DNA from: JBHHUI01 sp965248775 | GTDB lineage: Bacteria; Chloroflexota; Anaerolineae; Anaerolineales; JBHHUI01 | Length of the DNA: 64,000 bases | Assembly: GCA_965248775.1 (NCBI GenBank) | Contig: OZ252150.1 | Coordinates: 3,038,001-3,102,000 of the forward strand | Direction of reading: 5' to 3' | Shown here: positions 34,456-42,654 of the stretch, one piece after another | Numbering within the stretch: position 1 is the first letter of the stretch | How the letters are laid out: each line of letters opens with the position of its first letter | Position numbers and translations under genes: made by a program | The notes under the pieces: generated by a model | What the model saw: the letters and a program-made list of their open reading frames with translations, nothing else | Databases searched by the model: none | Told to the model about the DNA's origin: nothing

Positions 34456-35571
34456 TTATTTTTCAGTGGGCGCAGGCTTTTCCATCTCGGCTCGTACACG
34501 CTCGCGCAGCTTATCCAACACGATGTGTTCGCCGGAACTTTCATCCTCGAAGAACCAGTGATCCCAACCGTTACAGGGAGCTTGATAGATCGCTTTCGCA
34601 ACCTGATGAATTGATCCGACTGTTCCGTTAAACTTTATTTTTCCGTTGGCGAGGACTTTCGCGGTCTGGTCGCTGTACTTGCCGAAGAAGATGGTCTGCC
34701 CGGGCTGAATCAGACCTCGCTCCAACAACACACCGAAGGGGATCCGTTTTTGATTGCGCCTGCTCGGGAAGTGATATACCTCATCTGAATATTCACCCGG
34801 CTCGACGGCAGCCAAGCGTTGCTGCGCCACCCATAAATAGCCGCTGTGTTTTTCGATCCCGATCCAGTGCCGATGTAGTTTCTTGGCAACAGCTCCAGTC
34901 GTGCCGGTTCCGAAGAAGGGGTCGAGAACAACATCGCCGGGATTCGAGCTCGATTGGATGACACGATAAAGCAATGCTTCGGGCTTCTGGGTTGTGTGAA
35001 CTTTGGAGCCATCGATCTTGATGCGCTCGTTGCCGGTACAAAGCGGAATTTCCCAATCGCTGCGCATTTGTAAATCGCTATTGAGCGCTTTCATGGCGCC
35101 ATAATTGAACGTGTATTTTGCGCCGCGCTTTTTCTGTACCCACAACAGTTCCTCATGAGCATTGGTGAAGCGTACGCCCCGGAAGTTGGGCATGGGATTC
35201 GACTTGACCCAAACCACCGAATTGAGAATCCAGAAGTCCATGTCCTGCAGAATCGTGCCCACGCGGTGGATGTTGTGGTAGGTTCCAATCACCCACATCG
35301 CTCCAGTGTCCTTCAGCACACGTCGACACGCACTAAGCCAGTTGCGCGTGAAAGCGTCATACTCCTCAAAGCTAGCGAACTTATCCCATTCATCGTCCAC
35401 CGCATCCACTTTCGTCTGGTTGGGACGCCAGAGCGCTTGGCGCAGCTGTAAGTTGTAGGGAGGGTCTGCGAAGATCAGGTCGACTGATTTTTCCGGCAGC
35501 GACTCGAGGACTTCGACACAATCACCCTGGATGATCTGATCGAGCGGGAGTTCAGTTTGATTTGTCATCAT
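34456..35571 (-). CDS. beta-class DNA N6-adenine methyltransferase, CcrM/HinfI-like, with C-terminal RAMA-like domain
   Basis: 371 residues. Motif IV is FADPPYNLQL near the N-terminus and motif I is DPFFGTGTTGAVA near residue 225; this permuted order is the beta class. Residues about 275-365 (RRNQKRIPFGVLLERGLIQPGQTIFFG ...) match the C-terminal domain of CcrM and HinfI methyltransferases (RAMA type), which helps strand separation and target recognition. The specificity is therefore plausibly GANTC, by analogy only. No restriction gene is nearby, so it is an orphan that may act in replication or gene control. Its neighbour upstream is a MazG-like gene. The dehydrogenase gene would have started about 20 bases after its stop. 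Confidence 0.85.
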   Translation of the reverse strand: MMTNQTELPLDQIIQGDCVEVLESLPEKSVDLIFADPPYNLQLRQALWRPNQTKVDAVDDEWDKFASFEEYDAFTRNWLSACRRVLKDTGAMWVIGTYHNIHRVGTILQDMDFWILNSVVWVKSNPMPNFRGVRFTNAHEELLWVQKKRGAKYTFNYGAMKALNSDLQMRSDWEIPLCTGNERIKIDGSKVHTTQKPEALLYRVIQSSSNPGDVVLDPFFGTGTTGAVAKKLHRHWIGIEKHSGYLWVAQQRLAAVEPGEYSDEVYHFPSRRNQKRIPFGVLLERGLIQPGQTIFFGKYSDQTAKVLANGKIKFNGTVGSIHQVAKAIYQAPCNGWDHWFFEDESSGEHIVLDKLRERVRAEMEKPAPTEK

Positions 35572-35651
35572 TCGTACGGGTATTGTGCGCCAAGGGGACT
35601 CTTTCTGTCAAATCGGGCTAGGCCTATACAAGTGCCGGGCACCTATTTGAT

Positions 35652-35963
35652 TTACTTCCCTGAGCTGGCATCACCAGCATGCGAAAGGCGATTTGAATAT
35701 TTAACAAGCACACTCTGGAGCGCCTCCTCCATATTCACACCTGTACCATTCGCTACACAGATCAAAGAGAAGAACACATCGCCCAATTCGCTCTCCCAGT
35801 TGTCTGGAATTTCAAATTGAGCTCTGCCATACTCACTTCCCTTTAGCACTTCCTTCGCAAGTTCACCCACCTCCGAGACCAGATCGAGTAGGCGGGGGGA
35901 GACAGTCGTCTCGGGAGAGTTTTCGCTGATAAATTTGGCAACTTGCTGCTGATAATCTGGCAT
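35652..35963 (-). CDS. MazG-like nucleotide pyrophosphohydrolase
   Basis: 103 residues. LLDLVSEVGELAKEVLKG and NWESELGDVFFSLICVANG carry the two EExxE/ExxD metal-binding helices of the all-alpha MazG/NTP-PPase superfamily. It is the single-domain length of MazG-like housecleaning enzymes that hydrolyse (d)NTPs to monophosphates. The start is ATG 35963 with GAGAGG 9 bases upstream; the open frame to 35978 adds only five residues. It lies between the CcrM-like gene (80-base gap) and the DUF2179 gene on the same strand. Confidence 0.8.
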   Translation of the reverse strand: MPDYQQQVAKFISENSPETTVSPRLLDLVSEVGELAKEVLKGSEYGRAQFEIPDNWESELGDVFFSLICVANGTGVNMEEALQSVLVKYSNRLSHAGDASSGK

Positions 35964-35984
35964 GTGAGTCCTCTCCAATTCTGG

Positions 35985-36494
35985 CTAGCTTCGCCAGAAG
36001 CCACGCCGCAAGGGACGCACTTCATCCACCGTTACAAAACAATCCGGGTCTGCGACGGAGGCGAGTTCCTGCACCTGCAGCACGTCGCGCCGGCGTACAG
36101 TGCTGTTGATCACCGAAACACTTCCCTCACGACCACGCCCGATCAACTCCGTCGCAGCGTAGCCGCCGACTCGCAAGGCGTCTGCGACGGCAGCACCGTG
36201 TTTCGCCGAAATAATACGCACATGCCCAAAGCCAATCGCGAGGCGTTCTTCGATTGCCATGCCAAGGATGATCCCGGCCGCGAACCCGCCCGCATAACCA
36301 AGAATGTTGAAGATATTGTCCAGGTCCTGCAACACCCCGGCAATTGCCGTGACGAAGAGAAGTGCCTGGAAGAAGCCCAATATTCCGGCCAGACCTTTGC
36401 GGCCGCGCATAACCAGCACAAGGCGGAGCGTGCCCAGCGACATATCAAAAAGGCGCAGGAAGAATATCCCAACCGCGCTGATAATCATTGACAT
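35985..36494 (-). CDS. DUF2179 (UPF0316) membrane protein
   Basis: 169 residues. Three N-terminal membrane segments contain FFLRLFDMSLGTLRLVLVMRG and a glycine-rich third helix (GYAGGFAAGIILGMAIEE). A soluble domain of about 85 residues follows. This matches the UPF0316 family with its C-terminal DUF2179 domain, which is related to PII-like folds by my recollection. No role is established. AAAGGA lies 10 bases before the ATG. Confidence 0.8.
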   Translation of the reverse strand: MSMIISAVGIFFLRLFDMSLGTLRLVLVMRGRKGLAGILGFFQALLFVTAIAGVLQDLDNIFNILGYAGGFAAGIILGMAIEERLAIGFGHVRIISAKHGAAVADALRVGGYAATELIGRGREGSVSVINSTVRRRDVLQVQELASVADPDCFVTVDEVRPLRRGFWRS

Positions 36495-36566
36495 TAAATA
36501 AATATCCTTTCCCGTATCAAACCGTTACTTTAGTGGCTTTTGGGGAGTCGTCAAATGCAGCATAAA

Positions 36567-36591
36567 CCGGTAGCCACAGGGGGGCTACCGG
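36567..36591. terminator. hairpin that may end the minus-strand membrane protein transcript
   Basis: Perfect 9-bp stem CCGGTAGCC / GGCTACCGG (36567-36575 and 36583-36591) with a 7-base loop. On the minus strand it is followed only by TTTATG, so as a terminator it is weak; it lies about 100 bases after the stop of the gene at 36689. Confidence 0.45.
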
Positions 36592-36688
36592 CTCTGCTAA
36601 TCTTATCAGGTAATTCAAATTAATACTGATGATTGATCTAAACTTTATATCTCTGTATTCTGTCCCGTTCCCATTGGTCAAGGGATGT

Positions 36689-37213
36689 CTACAGCCCGGA
36701 GGGGCAAACGGCTGCCTCCGTGACATCCCGCTTGAAGAGCATGGTTGCCAAATGGGGGATGGCGCGCATCTCGCACCCAGGGGTGGCAATCACAGCAGAT
36801 AATACGAAAGAGACGCCCAAGTGGGCATACCAATATAATCCCAATGCAAGCGCCAGATATGCAAGCGGAGGACCCCAAACATTGCCGTATCGCACGAGAT
36901 TAAAGACAATCGCTGCGAACGCCAACACCAGGACTGCCCTTTGCAAGGGCTTCCCCCAGGAACCGCTGAAGCCGAGATTGACGATATATGGAAGGAGCAT
37001 AAAAGCGTAGGCAACTCCGACAAAATACAAGGTCCAACCCAGAAGCGATTCCATAGTCGGAGTTGAATTGGCGAAGAAAGAATAATTTGTGACCACAAAG
37101 TAGACGTACCCAAGAAGAAATACGCCCATTAGAAATCGCAGCGTTCTGCCAATTGCACCAGGTTTCATGAGGGAACCGGATGTCAGGATTGAAGTTTTAT
37201 TTGAAATAGACAT
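36689..37213 (-). CDS. four-helix membrane protein of unknown function
   Basis: 174 residues with about four membrane helices (residues 25-45, 57-80, 90-110, 117-145). The last 30 residues are cytoplasmic or extracytoplasmic with two Cys (GCEMRAI and AAVCPSGL). I do not recognise a family. It is preceded by 279 bases without a gene that hold a dyad and direct repeats, so it may be separately regulated. Confidence 0.6.
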   Translation of the reverse strand: MSISNKTSILTSGSLMKPGAIGRTLRFLMGVFLLGYVYFVVTNYSFFANSTPTMESLLGWTLYFVGVAYAFMLLPYIVNLGFSGSWGKPLQRAVLVLAFAAIVFNLVRYGNVWGPPLAYLALALGLYWYAHLGVSFVLSAVIATPGCEMRAIPHLATMLFKRDVTEAAVCPSGL

Positions 37214-37433
37214 ATTTTATCTCCGCGTGAAAAGGTTTATTGATTTTTCACCTTTCAGCTTTGTCGTATATTAGGTTTATTCATCAGCCAGGAAGTTTGT
37301 CATGTATCCAAAGATGCATTTGGATGGTTGATTTGTATGTGTGTTTGTGTAGTCACCTTCTTCCCTTTCAGTGTGGGACAAGTCGTCCTTGAATATGTGC
37401 ACTCTGTAGCCGAACACAGGCGCGCTGTGATGT

Positions 37434-37471
37434 CCCGGAAGTCATGTTCCGGGTCATGTTTAGGTCATATT
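37434..37471. promoter_or_regulatory. dyad symmetry and direct repeats in the gap between response-regulator gene and membrane-protein gene
   Basis: A 7-bp palindrome with 6-base centre, CCCGGAA-GTCATG-TTCCGGG (37434-37453), overlaps three direct repeats GTCATGTT, GTCATGTT and GTCATATT (starting 37441, 37453 and 37464), spaced 12 and 11 bases, about one helical turn. It lies 22 bases beyond the stop of the response regulator and about 220 bases before the start of the next gene. It may be an operator or, less likely, a terminator, as no T run follows. The rest of the 279-base gap (37214-37492) shows nothing further. Confidence 0.35.
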
Positions 37472-37492
37472 CAATTGAGAGGTGGAATGTGA

Positions 37493-38164
37493 CTAGAGGA
37501 GCCCAAATTCGCGAGCCTGGAGAACCGCCTGTGTACGATCGCGTACGCCGAGCTTGCCGAGGATATTGGTGACGTGGTTCTTGACAGTTCCCTCTGCTAT
37601 GGAGAGCGCAACCGCAATCTCGCGATTGGAAGCGCCCTGTGCGAGCTGTGCAAGGATTTCCTGCTCCCGGGTGGAGAGCGGTTCTGCCAAGCCCTGGTTT
37701 GCCCACGCCGTGGCCAGTGGACGCTCCGACAGGCGCGCGAATTCACTGACAACTTTGGCTGCGACCGAAGGCTGCAGGAAGGACTCCCCGCGTGCCACGG
37801 CGAGCACAGCTTCGGTCAACCGTTCGGAGGCAACGTCCTTGAGCAAATACCCAACAGCGCCCGCGCGCAAACCTTCGAAGACTTGTTCGTCATCATCGAA
37901 CGTCGTTAAGACGATTACGCTGGTTTCGGGGAACCGCTCGCGGATCGCTCGCGTCGCTGACACCCCGTCCATCCCGGGCATCTGCACATCCATCAGAACA
38001 ACCCTTGGGGCATAGCGTTCCACCATCTCCAGGGCTTCGTGGCCATTGCCGGCTTCCCCGACGATCTCAATTTCTTCATGCAGGTCTAGCAGTGTCCGCA
38101 AAGCTTCCCGAAAGAGGGCTTGATCGTCAACCAGCAGGACTTTGATCGCAGGCTTAGATGTCAT
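37493..38164 (-). CDS. NarL/LuxR-type two-component response regulator
   Basis: 223 residues. The receiver domain (1-125) has the acidic pair DD13-14, phosphoacceptor Asp59 (VVLMDVQMPGMDG), Thr in VLTTFDDD and Lys in YLLKDV. The output domain (about 155-220) has a LuxR-type helix-turn-helix (STREQEILAQLAQGASNREIA..LSIAEGTVKNHVTNILGKLGV). It should be phosphorylated by the histidine kinase encoded at 39608-40816 and bind DNA as a dimer. The two are separated by the DUF1801 and alpha/beta hydrolase genes, all on the same strand. Confidence 0.9.
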   Translation of the reverse strand: MTSKPAIKVLLVDDQALFREALRTLLDLHEEIEIVGEAGNGHEALEMVERYAPRVVLMDVQMPGMDGVSATRAIRERFPETSVIVLTTFDDDEQVFEGLRAGAVGYLLKDVASERLTEAVLAVARGESFLQPSVAAKVVSEFARLSERPLATAWANQGLAEPLSTREQEILAQLAQGASNREIAVALSIAEGTVKNHVTNILGKLGVRDRTQAVLQAREFGLL

Positions 38165-38226
38165 AAGCTTGATTTATCAACAGCATGCTTTGCGTTGCAG
38201 GCTCGCAGTGCTTACTTCTTTATAAA

Positions 38227-39061
38227 TTAAGCAATATGGTCCAAAACGATGTCAGGTACTTCACGATGCAGGAAATGCCCGCTGCCGGGCACGATCTCGT
38301 ATCTATATTCGCCTGTAAAGTAAGCTTTCGTATTTTTCATCAGCGACATTTCAAGTGCGCCGTCATTCTCGCCGACCAAAGTCAATGTTGGCGTTGCTGT
38401 TTTTCCGCTAAACCGCGTGCCATTATTTTCTTCGCGCGGGCGGGAACGCCTCTCCCGAAATGACCAATAGTATCCAAGCGCAGCATCCAGCCGCCCCGGG
38501 AGACGAAAAGACTCTTTTATATATTCAGTTTCAGAACTGTCGAATTTCCAACCGGGCGACCAGCGTCTGTAGATGGCATCGACACCGGCGAAGTTATTTT
38601 TGGAAAGCATCCTCCGAGCTGGCTCACGGAATTGGAACGAAATGAAATGCCGCGCTTTCCACACTCCTTTGAGGGAGGGCTTCAAAGCTCCGGGAATGCG
38701 GGATCGCGAGAGTGACCATTTTGGAAACAGAATCGCCCCCAAGTTTCGCGGCAGAATGCGCGGCCAGCGCACCCCAATCGTGTCCGATAACGATGGCTGA
38801 TTCTGTGCCCAGTGCACCGATGAGCGCCAATACATCCTGACCCAAATCGACTGCGCCGTATGCGTTTGAGGCTGGAATCTCAGTGGGGTGATAGCCGCGC
38901 ATAAAGGGAGCCACAACGTGATAGCCCATTTCTACAAAGCGTGGGCCGAGTGCGTCCCAGGTGTGCGCTGAATCGGGGAAGCCGTGTAAGCAGAGCAACA
39001 ACGGCCCTTCGCCGTAGCTCAGGTAACTGAATTCAATTCCATTTGCGTGGATTTTATGCAT
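38227..39061 (-). pseudogene. alpha/beta-hydrolase, frameshifted near the middle
   Basis: The first part (39061 down to about 38685) has LLLCLHGFPDS (oxyanion His-Gly) and VIGHDWGALAA, with Asp at the nucleophile elbow as in epoxide hydrolases and haloalkane dehalogenases. It then enters a frame that stops after FHFVPIP. The next frame continues the family, from LKPSLKGVWKARHFISFQF through TPTLTLVGENDGAL (acid) and GSGHFLHRE (catalytic His) to the stop at 38227. The switch needs one extra base near TTTGAAGCCC (about 38680-38690). Uncorrected, two fragments of 145 and about 150 residues result. It may be a true pseudogene or an assembly error. Confidence 0.75.
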
Positions 39062-39131
39062 GCATCGATTTCCATGTATTTGACATTACTATTCCAGTAT
39101 CCTCACGGCGCATTACAGACTCAACAAACTT

Positions 39132-39548
39132 CTACGGATACAAGCCGGCGACATATGTCGCCGACTGCCGCACCAACTTCTTCAAAGTCGGAAGATGGAC
39201 ATCTTCCAGTTTATTGACGTATAGGCAAGACTTGCCCGTTTTATACTTGCCAAGCTTTTCTAACAGAGCGCCATAATCGTCGAAGCCCGCCATGATGTAG
39301 AGCGTAATGTTCTTCTTACGGGGCGCAAAGCCGGTCAAAAACCAATCCCCTTCGCGGCCGGTCGGATATTTGTAATGGTAATTTCCAAAACCGACGATAC
39401 TGCCACCCCACATTTTGGGCTCCTTCTTCGTTTCCTGCTTCATAAGCTCCATGATCGCGAGACAATCTTTTCGCTTTTGTTCGTCTTCGACCTCGTTCAG
39501 ATAGGCTGCGACATCACCCTCGTTTTCTGTGGTTTTCAACTTTGCCAA
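39132..39548 (-). CDS. DUF1801 domain protein
   Basis: 138 residues. MWGGSIVGFGNYHYKYPTGREGDWFLTGFAPRKKNITLYIMAG is characteristic of the DUF1801 fold (YdhG-like), a small alpha/beta domain with no established activity. The start is placed at TTG 39548, with AAAGGA 7 bases upstream; an ATG-free extension to 39599 has no ribosome binding site. It lies 59 bases after the histidine-kinase gene and 70 before the hydrolase gene. Confidence 0.7.
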   Translation of the reverse strand: MAKLKTTENEGDVAAYLNEVEDEQKRKDCLAIMELMKQETKKEPKMWGGSIVGFGNYHYKYPTGREGDWFLTGFAPRKKNITLYIMAGFDDYGALLEKLGKYKTGKSCLYVNKLEDVHLPTLKKLVRQSATYVAGLYP

Positions 39549-39607
39549 GATATTTCCTTTCTGAATGAAAAAACTTGTAAACTCATTACGGACTAACATT
39601 AGTTTGT

Positions 39608-40816
39608 TCAGGCTAGAATTTCCACGACGAACTCATAGCCCCCACTGGCGCCTGGCTTCACTCGAAATTTTCCGCCGAGCAAGCCCACCCGTTCCTGCAC
39701 CCCGAGCAGTCCGAAACCGCTACCACGTGCAGCCGTGGATGGGTTGGTCGGCTCACCGCCCACTCCATCATCGGTTACCGCCAAGCGCACCTTTTTTACA
39801 TTCGAGACAAGTTGTACATCCACACGTTCTGCCTGGGCATGTTTCCTGACATTGTTGAGCGCCTCCTGTGCTGCCCGATATACAGTTAATTCAGCCTGAA
39901 GCGAAAGCTTCGGCAGGTCGCCTTCCTGTACGAACACAGTCTGCACACCGCTTGCATCAAGTTCTGTGACCAGCTTTTCAATCGCATCCGGGAGCGGAAT
40001 GTTGTCCAGCGGCGCGCTGCGCAATGCGGCCACGGAACGCCGAATATCTGCCAATCCATCCTGTGCAAGCGTTTGCGCCTTGCGAATCGACTCTCTTGAT
40101 TTGTTTGAGTCACGCTCGAACACTTTATCAGCTGCTTCCAGTTGCACATTGATCACAGTGAGATAATGGCCGAGGCTGTCGTGGATTTCAAGTGCCAGCC
40201 GGTTACGTTCATTCACCACTGCAATTTCTTGAGCCTGTGAAGCATAGGTGCGCAATTGGCGATTGGCAGTCTCCAGTTGCTTATTTAACTGTTCGACTTC
40301 GGCTCGGGCAGCGACCTCCCGTACCGCGATCTGTGTAAACAGGATTGTGTAGAGCACGCCCGCCCCGAAGCTCAATCCAAACAGGAAAACATTGCTATCG
40401 ATCGGATTCCCAATTCTAATTAATCCGACTGAGAACAAAGCCCCGATTACGACCAGGAAACCGTAGACAACGGGCCAGCGCCCCGGCAACGACATTGCTC
40501 CGAGCGCAACCATTGGAAAGAGCACCAGCAAAATAAGGAAATGACTATGCCAGCAGTAAACAATGGCGTTTCCGATCAGGAATAATCCCCCCATATACAG
40601 GGTCAAACCCGGACGAGGCCCAGCAGGCCGGCACCAAATATCTCCATACCAGCCAAACACGACGAGCAAAGTACCCAATGCGATTAGCCAGGCAATCTGT
40701 TGATAAGCGCCATCTCGAAACAGGGCAACAATGGTCGGTGCGATACCTGCACTGACCGTCACTGCAAAAGCAACCCGCAGGCCGAAACCGGCAACGGGAG
40801 CGGGAGTCTCATCCAT
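39608..40816 (-). CDS. sensor histidine kinase of the NarL partner type
   Basis: 402 residues. Six membrane helices in residues 10-165 form a sensor without a large periplasmic loop. A short coiled coil (EQLNKQLETANRQLRTY) precedes the HisKA_3 dimerisation domain with phospho-His212 (RNRLALEIHDSLGHYLTV). A HATPase domain follows (EALNNVRKHAQ, TDDGVGG, GFGLLGVQERVGLLGG). This histidine-kinase class pairs with NarL-type response regulators, and the one at 37493 is the obvious partner. Its ATG overlaps the end of the Nudix gene by 8 bases, so translation is likely coupled. Confidence 0.9.
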   Translation of the reverse strand: MDETPAPVAGFGLRVAFAVTVSAGIAPTIVALFRDGAYQQIAWLIALGTLLVVFGWYGDIWCRPAGPRPGLTLYMGGLFLIGNAIVYCWHSHFLILLVLFPMVALGAMSLPGRWPVVYGFLVVIGALFSVGLIRIGNPIDSNVFLFGLSFGAGVLYTILFTQIAVREVAARAEVEQLNKQLETANRQLRTYASQAQEIAVVNERNRLALEIHDSLGHYLTVINVQLEAADKVFERDSNKSRESIRKAQTLAQDGLADIRRSVAALRSAPLDNIPLPDAIEKLVTELDASGVQTVFVQEGDLPKLSLQAELTVYRAAQEALNNVRKHAQAERVDVQLVSNVKKVRLAVTDDGVGGEPTNPSTAARGSGFGLLGVQERVGLLGGKFRVKPGASGGYEFVVEILA

Positions 40817-41374
40817 CGGTCAACTCCATGGGCAGGTACCTTTTTAGCATCGCTATTAAAATCCCCAATTGCAGAGAGCCGTCGATAAGCGTGCCACTCC
40901 TGATCATTTCCAGCACATTCGACACCGCAGTCGGCACAATCTCAAGCTGCTCGCCTTCATCTAAATTATGGTGTGTAGGTTCAAGTTCTGCTGCATAGAA
41001 GAGATGCGTCCCGGCACGGAGCGAGCCTGGGAATTGATTGTAATAACCAAGGGGAACGAAACGATTTGGATGGTAGCCAGTCTCTTCTTCAAACTCACGC
41101 CGGGCCCCGTTGAGAGGCTCTTCCCCCGGTTCCAGACGACCAGCGGGCAGGTCGAGGATCATACGTCCAACGGGGTGACGGTACTGCCGGACGAGAAGGA
41201 CCTCACCTGAGTCTGTCACTCCGACAGTTGCAACCGCATCCATCGGACTCTCCATAAAAAATAGGGTCGTTGCACACCTTCACATTCCAGGGTGTCTTTC
41301 ACGATGCGCACCCACGGATGCTCGAAAAGATTCGTGGATGCGACGACGCTGTAATCTGTGGCTTGGATTGGCAT
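40809..41374 (-). CDS. Nudix hydrolase (ADP-ribose pyrophosphatase type), frameshifted at a T6 run
   Basis: The Nudix box is complete: GRLEPGEEPLNGARREFEEETGY (shape Gx5Ex7REUxEExGU). Intact enzymes hydrolyse ADP-ribose or related nucleoside diphosphates. The ATG at 41255 gives 148 residues, but the conserved N-terminal part is in another frame upstream: MPIQATDYSVVAS..VRIVKDTLECEGVQRPYF from ATG 41374. The two frames join at six T in a row on the coding strand (41261-41256). One more T would make PYFFMESPMDAVATVGV continuous. So the gene is out of frame at a homopolymer. It is cotranscribed with the histidine kinase. Confidence 0.75.
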
Positions 41375-41512
41375 ATTGATATTTTCTCACCGCTGTAACT
41401 GCACAGAGCACGACGAATTGGATTCAGCGCAATGCCTTCTGCGTCCCTATTGGTAAAAGTGTTTATTCCTGCGATTATAGCGCCCGCCCCGATGATAGAA
41501 TAGCCGACCGAC

Positions 41513-42652
41513 ATGCGCCTCGCCATCAATGGCTGGTTTCTCAGCCACCCCCACACCGGTACTGGAAAATATCTCACTGCCCTGCTCGAGCATTTATCGG
41601 GCACAGAGCCGGCACTCGAACTACATGTGATCGCGCCTGCAGCTGAGAATATAAGTTCACTGGCTGATCAGGTTCAGATTCATAGCACGCCGCCACGAAA
41701 TACAGCGCTGGGGAAAATTCGTTTTGAACAGCGTGATTTTCCACAGATTGCGGCTCAACTGGGCGCCGATCTTGCGCACATTCCGTATTGGGCGCCTCCA
41801 TTGCGTTCGAAAGTGCCATTCGTAGTCACCGTCCACGATATCATCCCGTTGTTGCTGCCGGAGCATCGTGGATCGCTGCCCGTGCGAATGTATACATCGC
41901 TTGTTACCGCAGGGGTGCGCGGCGCGCGCGCTGTGATCGCCGATTCGCATCATTCGCGCCTGGACATTGTCGAACAATTGCACCTTCCGCGCGAGCACGT
42001 TCACACAGTTCATCTGGCTGCAGACGCCGACTATAAACCGGCTGACTCCTTCGAGATCGACCCTAATCTGCAGACGAAATATGATCTGCCGGATGATTAT
42101 GTACTCTATCTGGGCGGGTTCCAGCGCCGAAAGAACGTCCACCGTTTGCTGGCCGCCTGGTCCTGGGCGCGCGATCCTATCGGCGCGGACTATCCACTCA
42201 TCATTGCCGGGCAACTCCCAGAATCGCCGGATGGAATATTGTTCCACGATCTACCTGCCTTGGCAGAGGAACTCGAACTTGAAGATACCGTGCGCTTCAT
42301 TGGACCTGTAGACGAAGCCAATAAGCCCGCGTTGTATCAGGGTGCCACTTGCTTTGTTTATCCATCTTCCTATGAAGGTTTTGGACTGCCTCCGCTGGAG
42401 GCGATGGCCTGCGGAGCGCCGGTAGTCACGACCGGCAAAGCTTCGCTCCCGGAAGTGGTGGGCGACGCCGCTTATTATGTAGAAGACCCGAGCGATACCC
42501 GCAAGCTGGGCGCAGCGATAATTGGCGTGGTGGTGGACGGACAACTGGCTGACGATCTGCGTGCGCGCGGCCTCAAACAAGCAGCCAAATTCAGCTGGGA
42601 AAAAACCGCCCACGAAACTGTTGCGATCTATCAGACAGCCGTTGAGACCTAG
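41513..42652 (+). CDS. GT4-family glycosyltransferase
   Basis: 379 residues, a GT-B fold glycosyltransferase. The N-terminal half has the short GTGKYLT acceptor-side loop and VTVHDIIPLL. The C-terminal half has LGGFQRRKNVHRLLAAW and the EX7E motif YPSSYEGFGLPPLEAMACGAPVV that contacts the nucleotide sugar. It should transfer a sugar from a nucleotide donor to a cytoplasmic lipid-linked or other acceptor in surface-glycan synthesis. The DUF2723 and GT-C-like membrane proteins follow closely on the same strand (gap 2 and 3 bases), which supports a surface-glycan role. Confidence 0.9.
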   Translation: MRLAINGWFLSHPHTGTGKYLTALLEHLSGTEPALELHVIAPAAENISSLADQVQIHSTPPRNTALGKIRFEQRDFPQIAAQLGADLAHIPYWAPPLRSKVPFVVTVHDIIPLLLPEHRGSLPVRMYTSLVTAGVRGARAVIADSHHSRLDIVEQLHLPREHVHTVHLAADADYKPADSFEIDPNLQTKYDLPDDYVLYLGGFQRRKNVHRLLAAWSWARDPIGADYPLIIAGQLPESPDGILFHDLPALAEELELEDTVRFIGPVDEANKPALYQGATCFVYPSSYEGFGLPPLEAMACGAPVVTTGKASLPEVVGDAAYYVEDPSDTRKLGAAIIGVVVDGQLADDLRARGLKQAAKFSWEKTAHETVAIYQTAVET

Positions 42653-42654
42653 CG

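Noticed and set aside
34456..35571. Restriction-modification system
   Set aside because: Only methyltransferases are visible (here and at 47385); no restriction endonuclease gene lies within the window, so they are called orphans.
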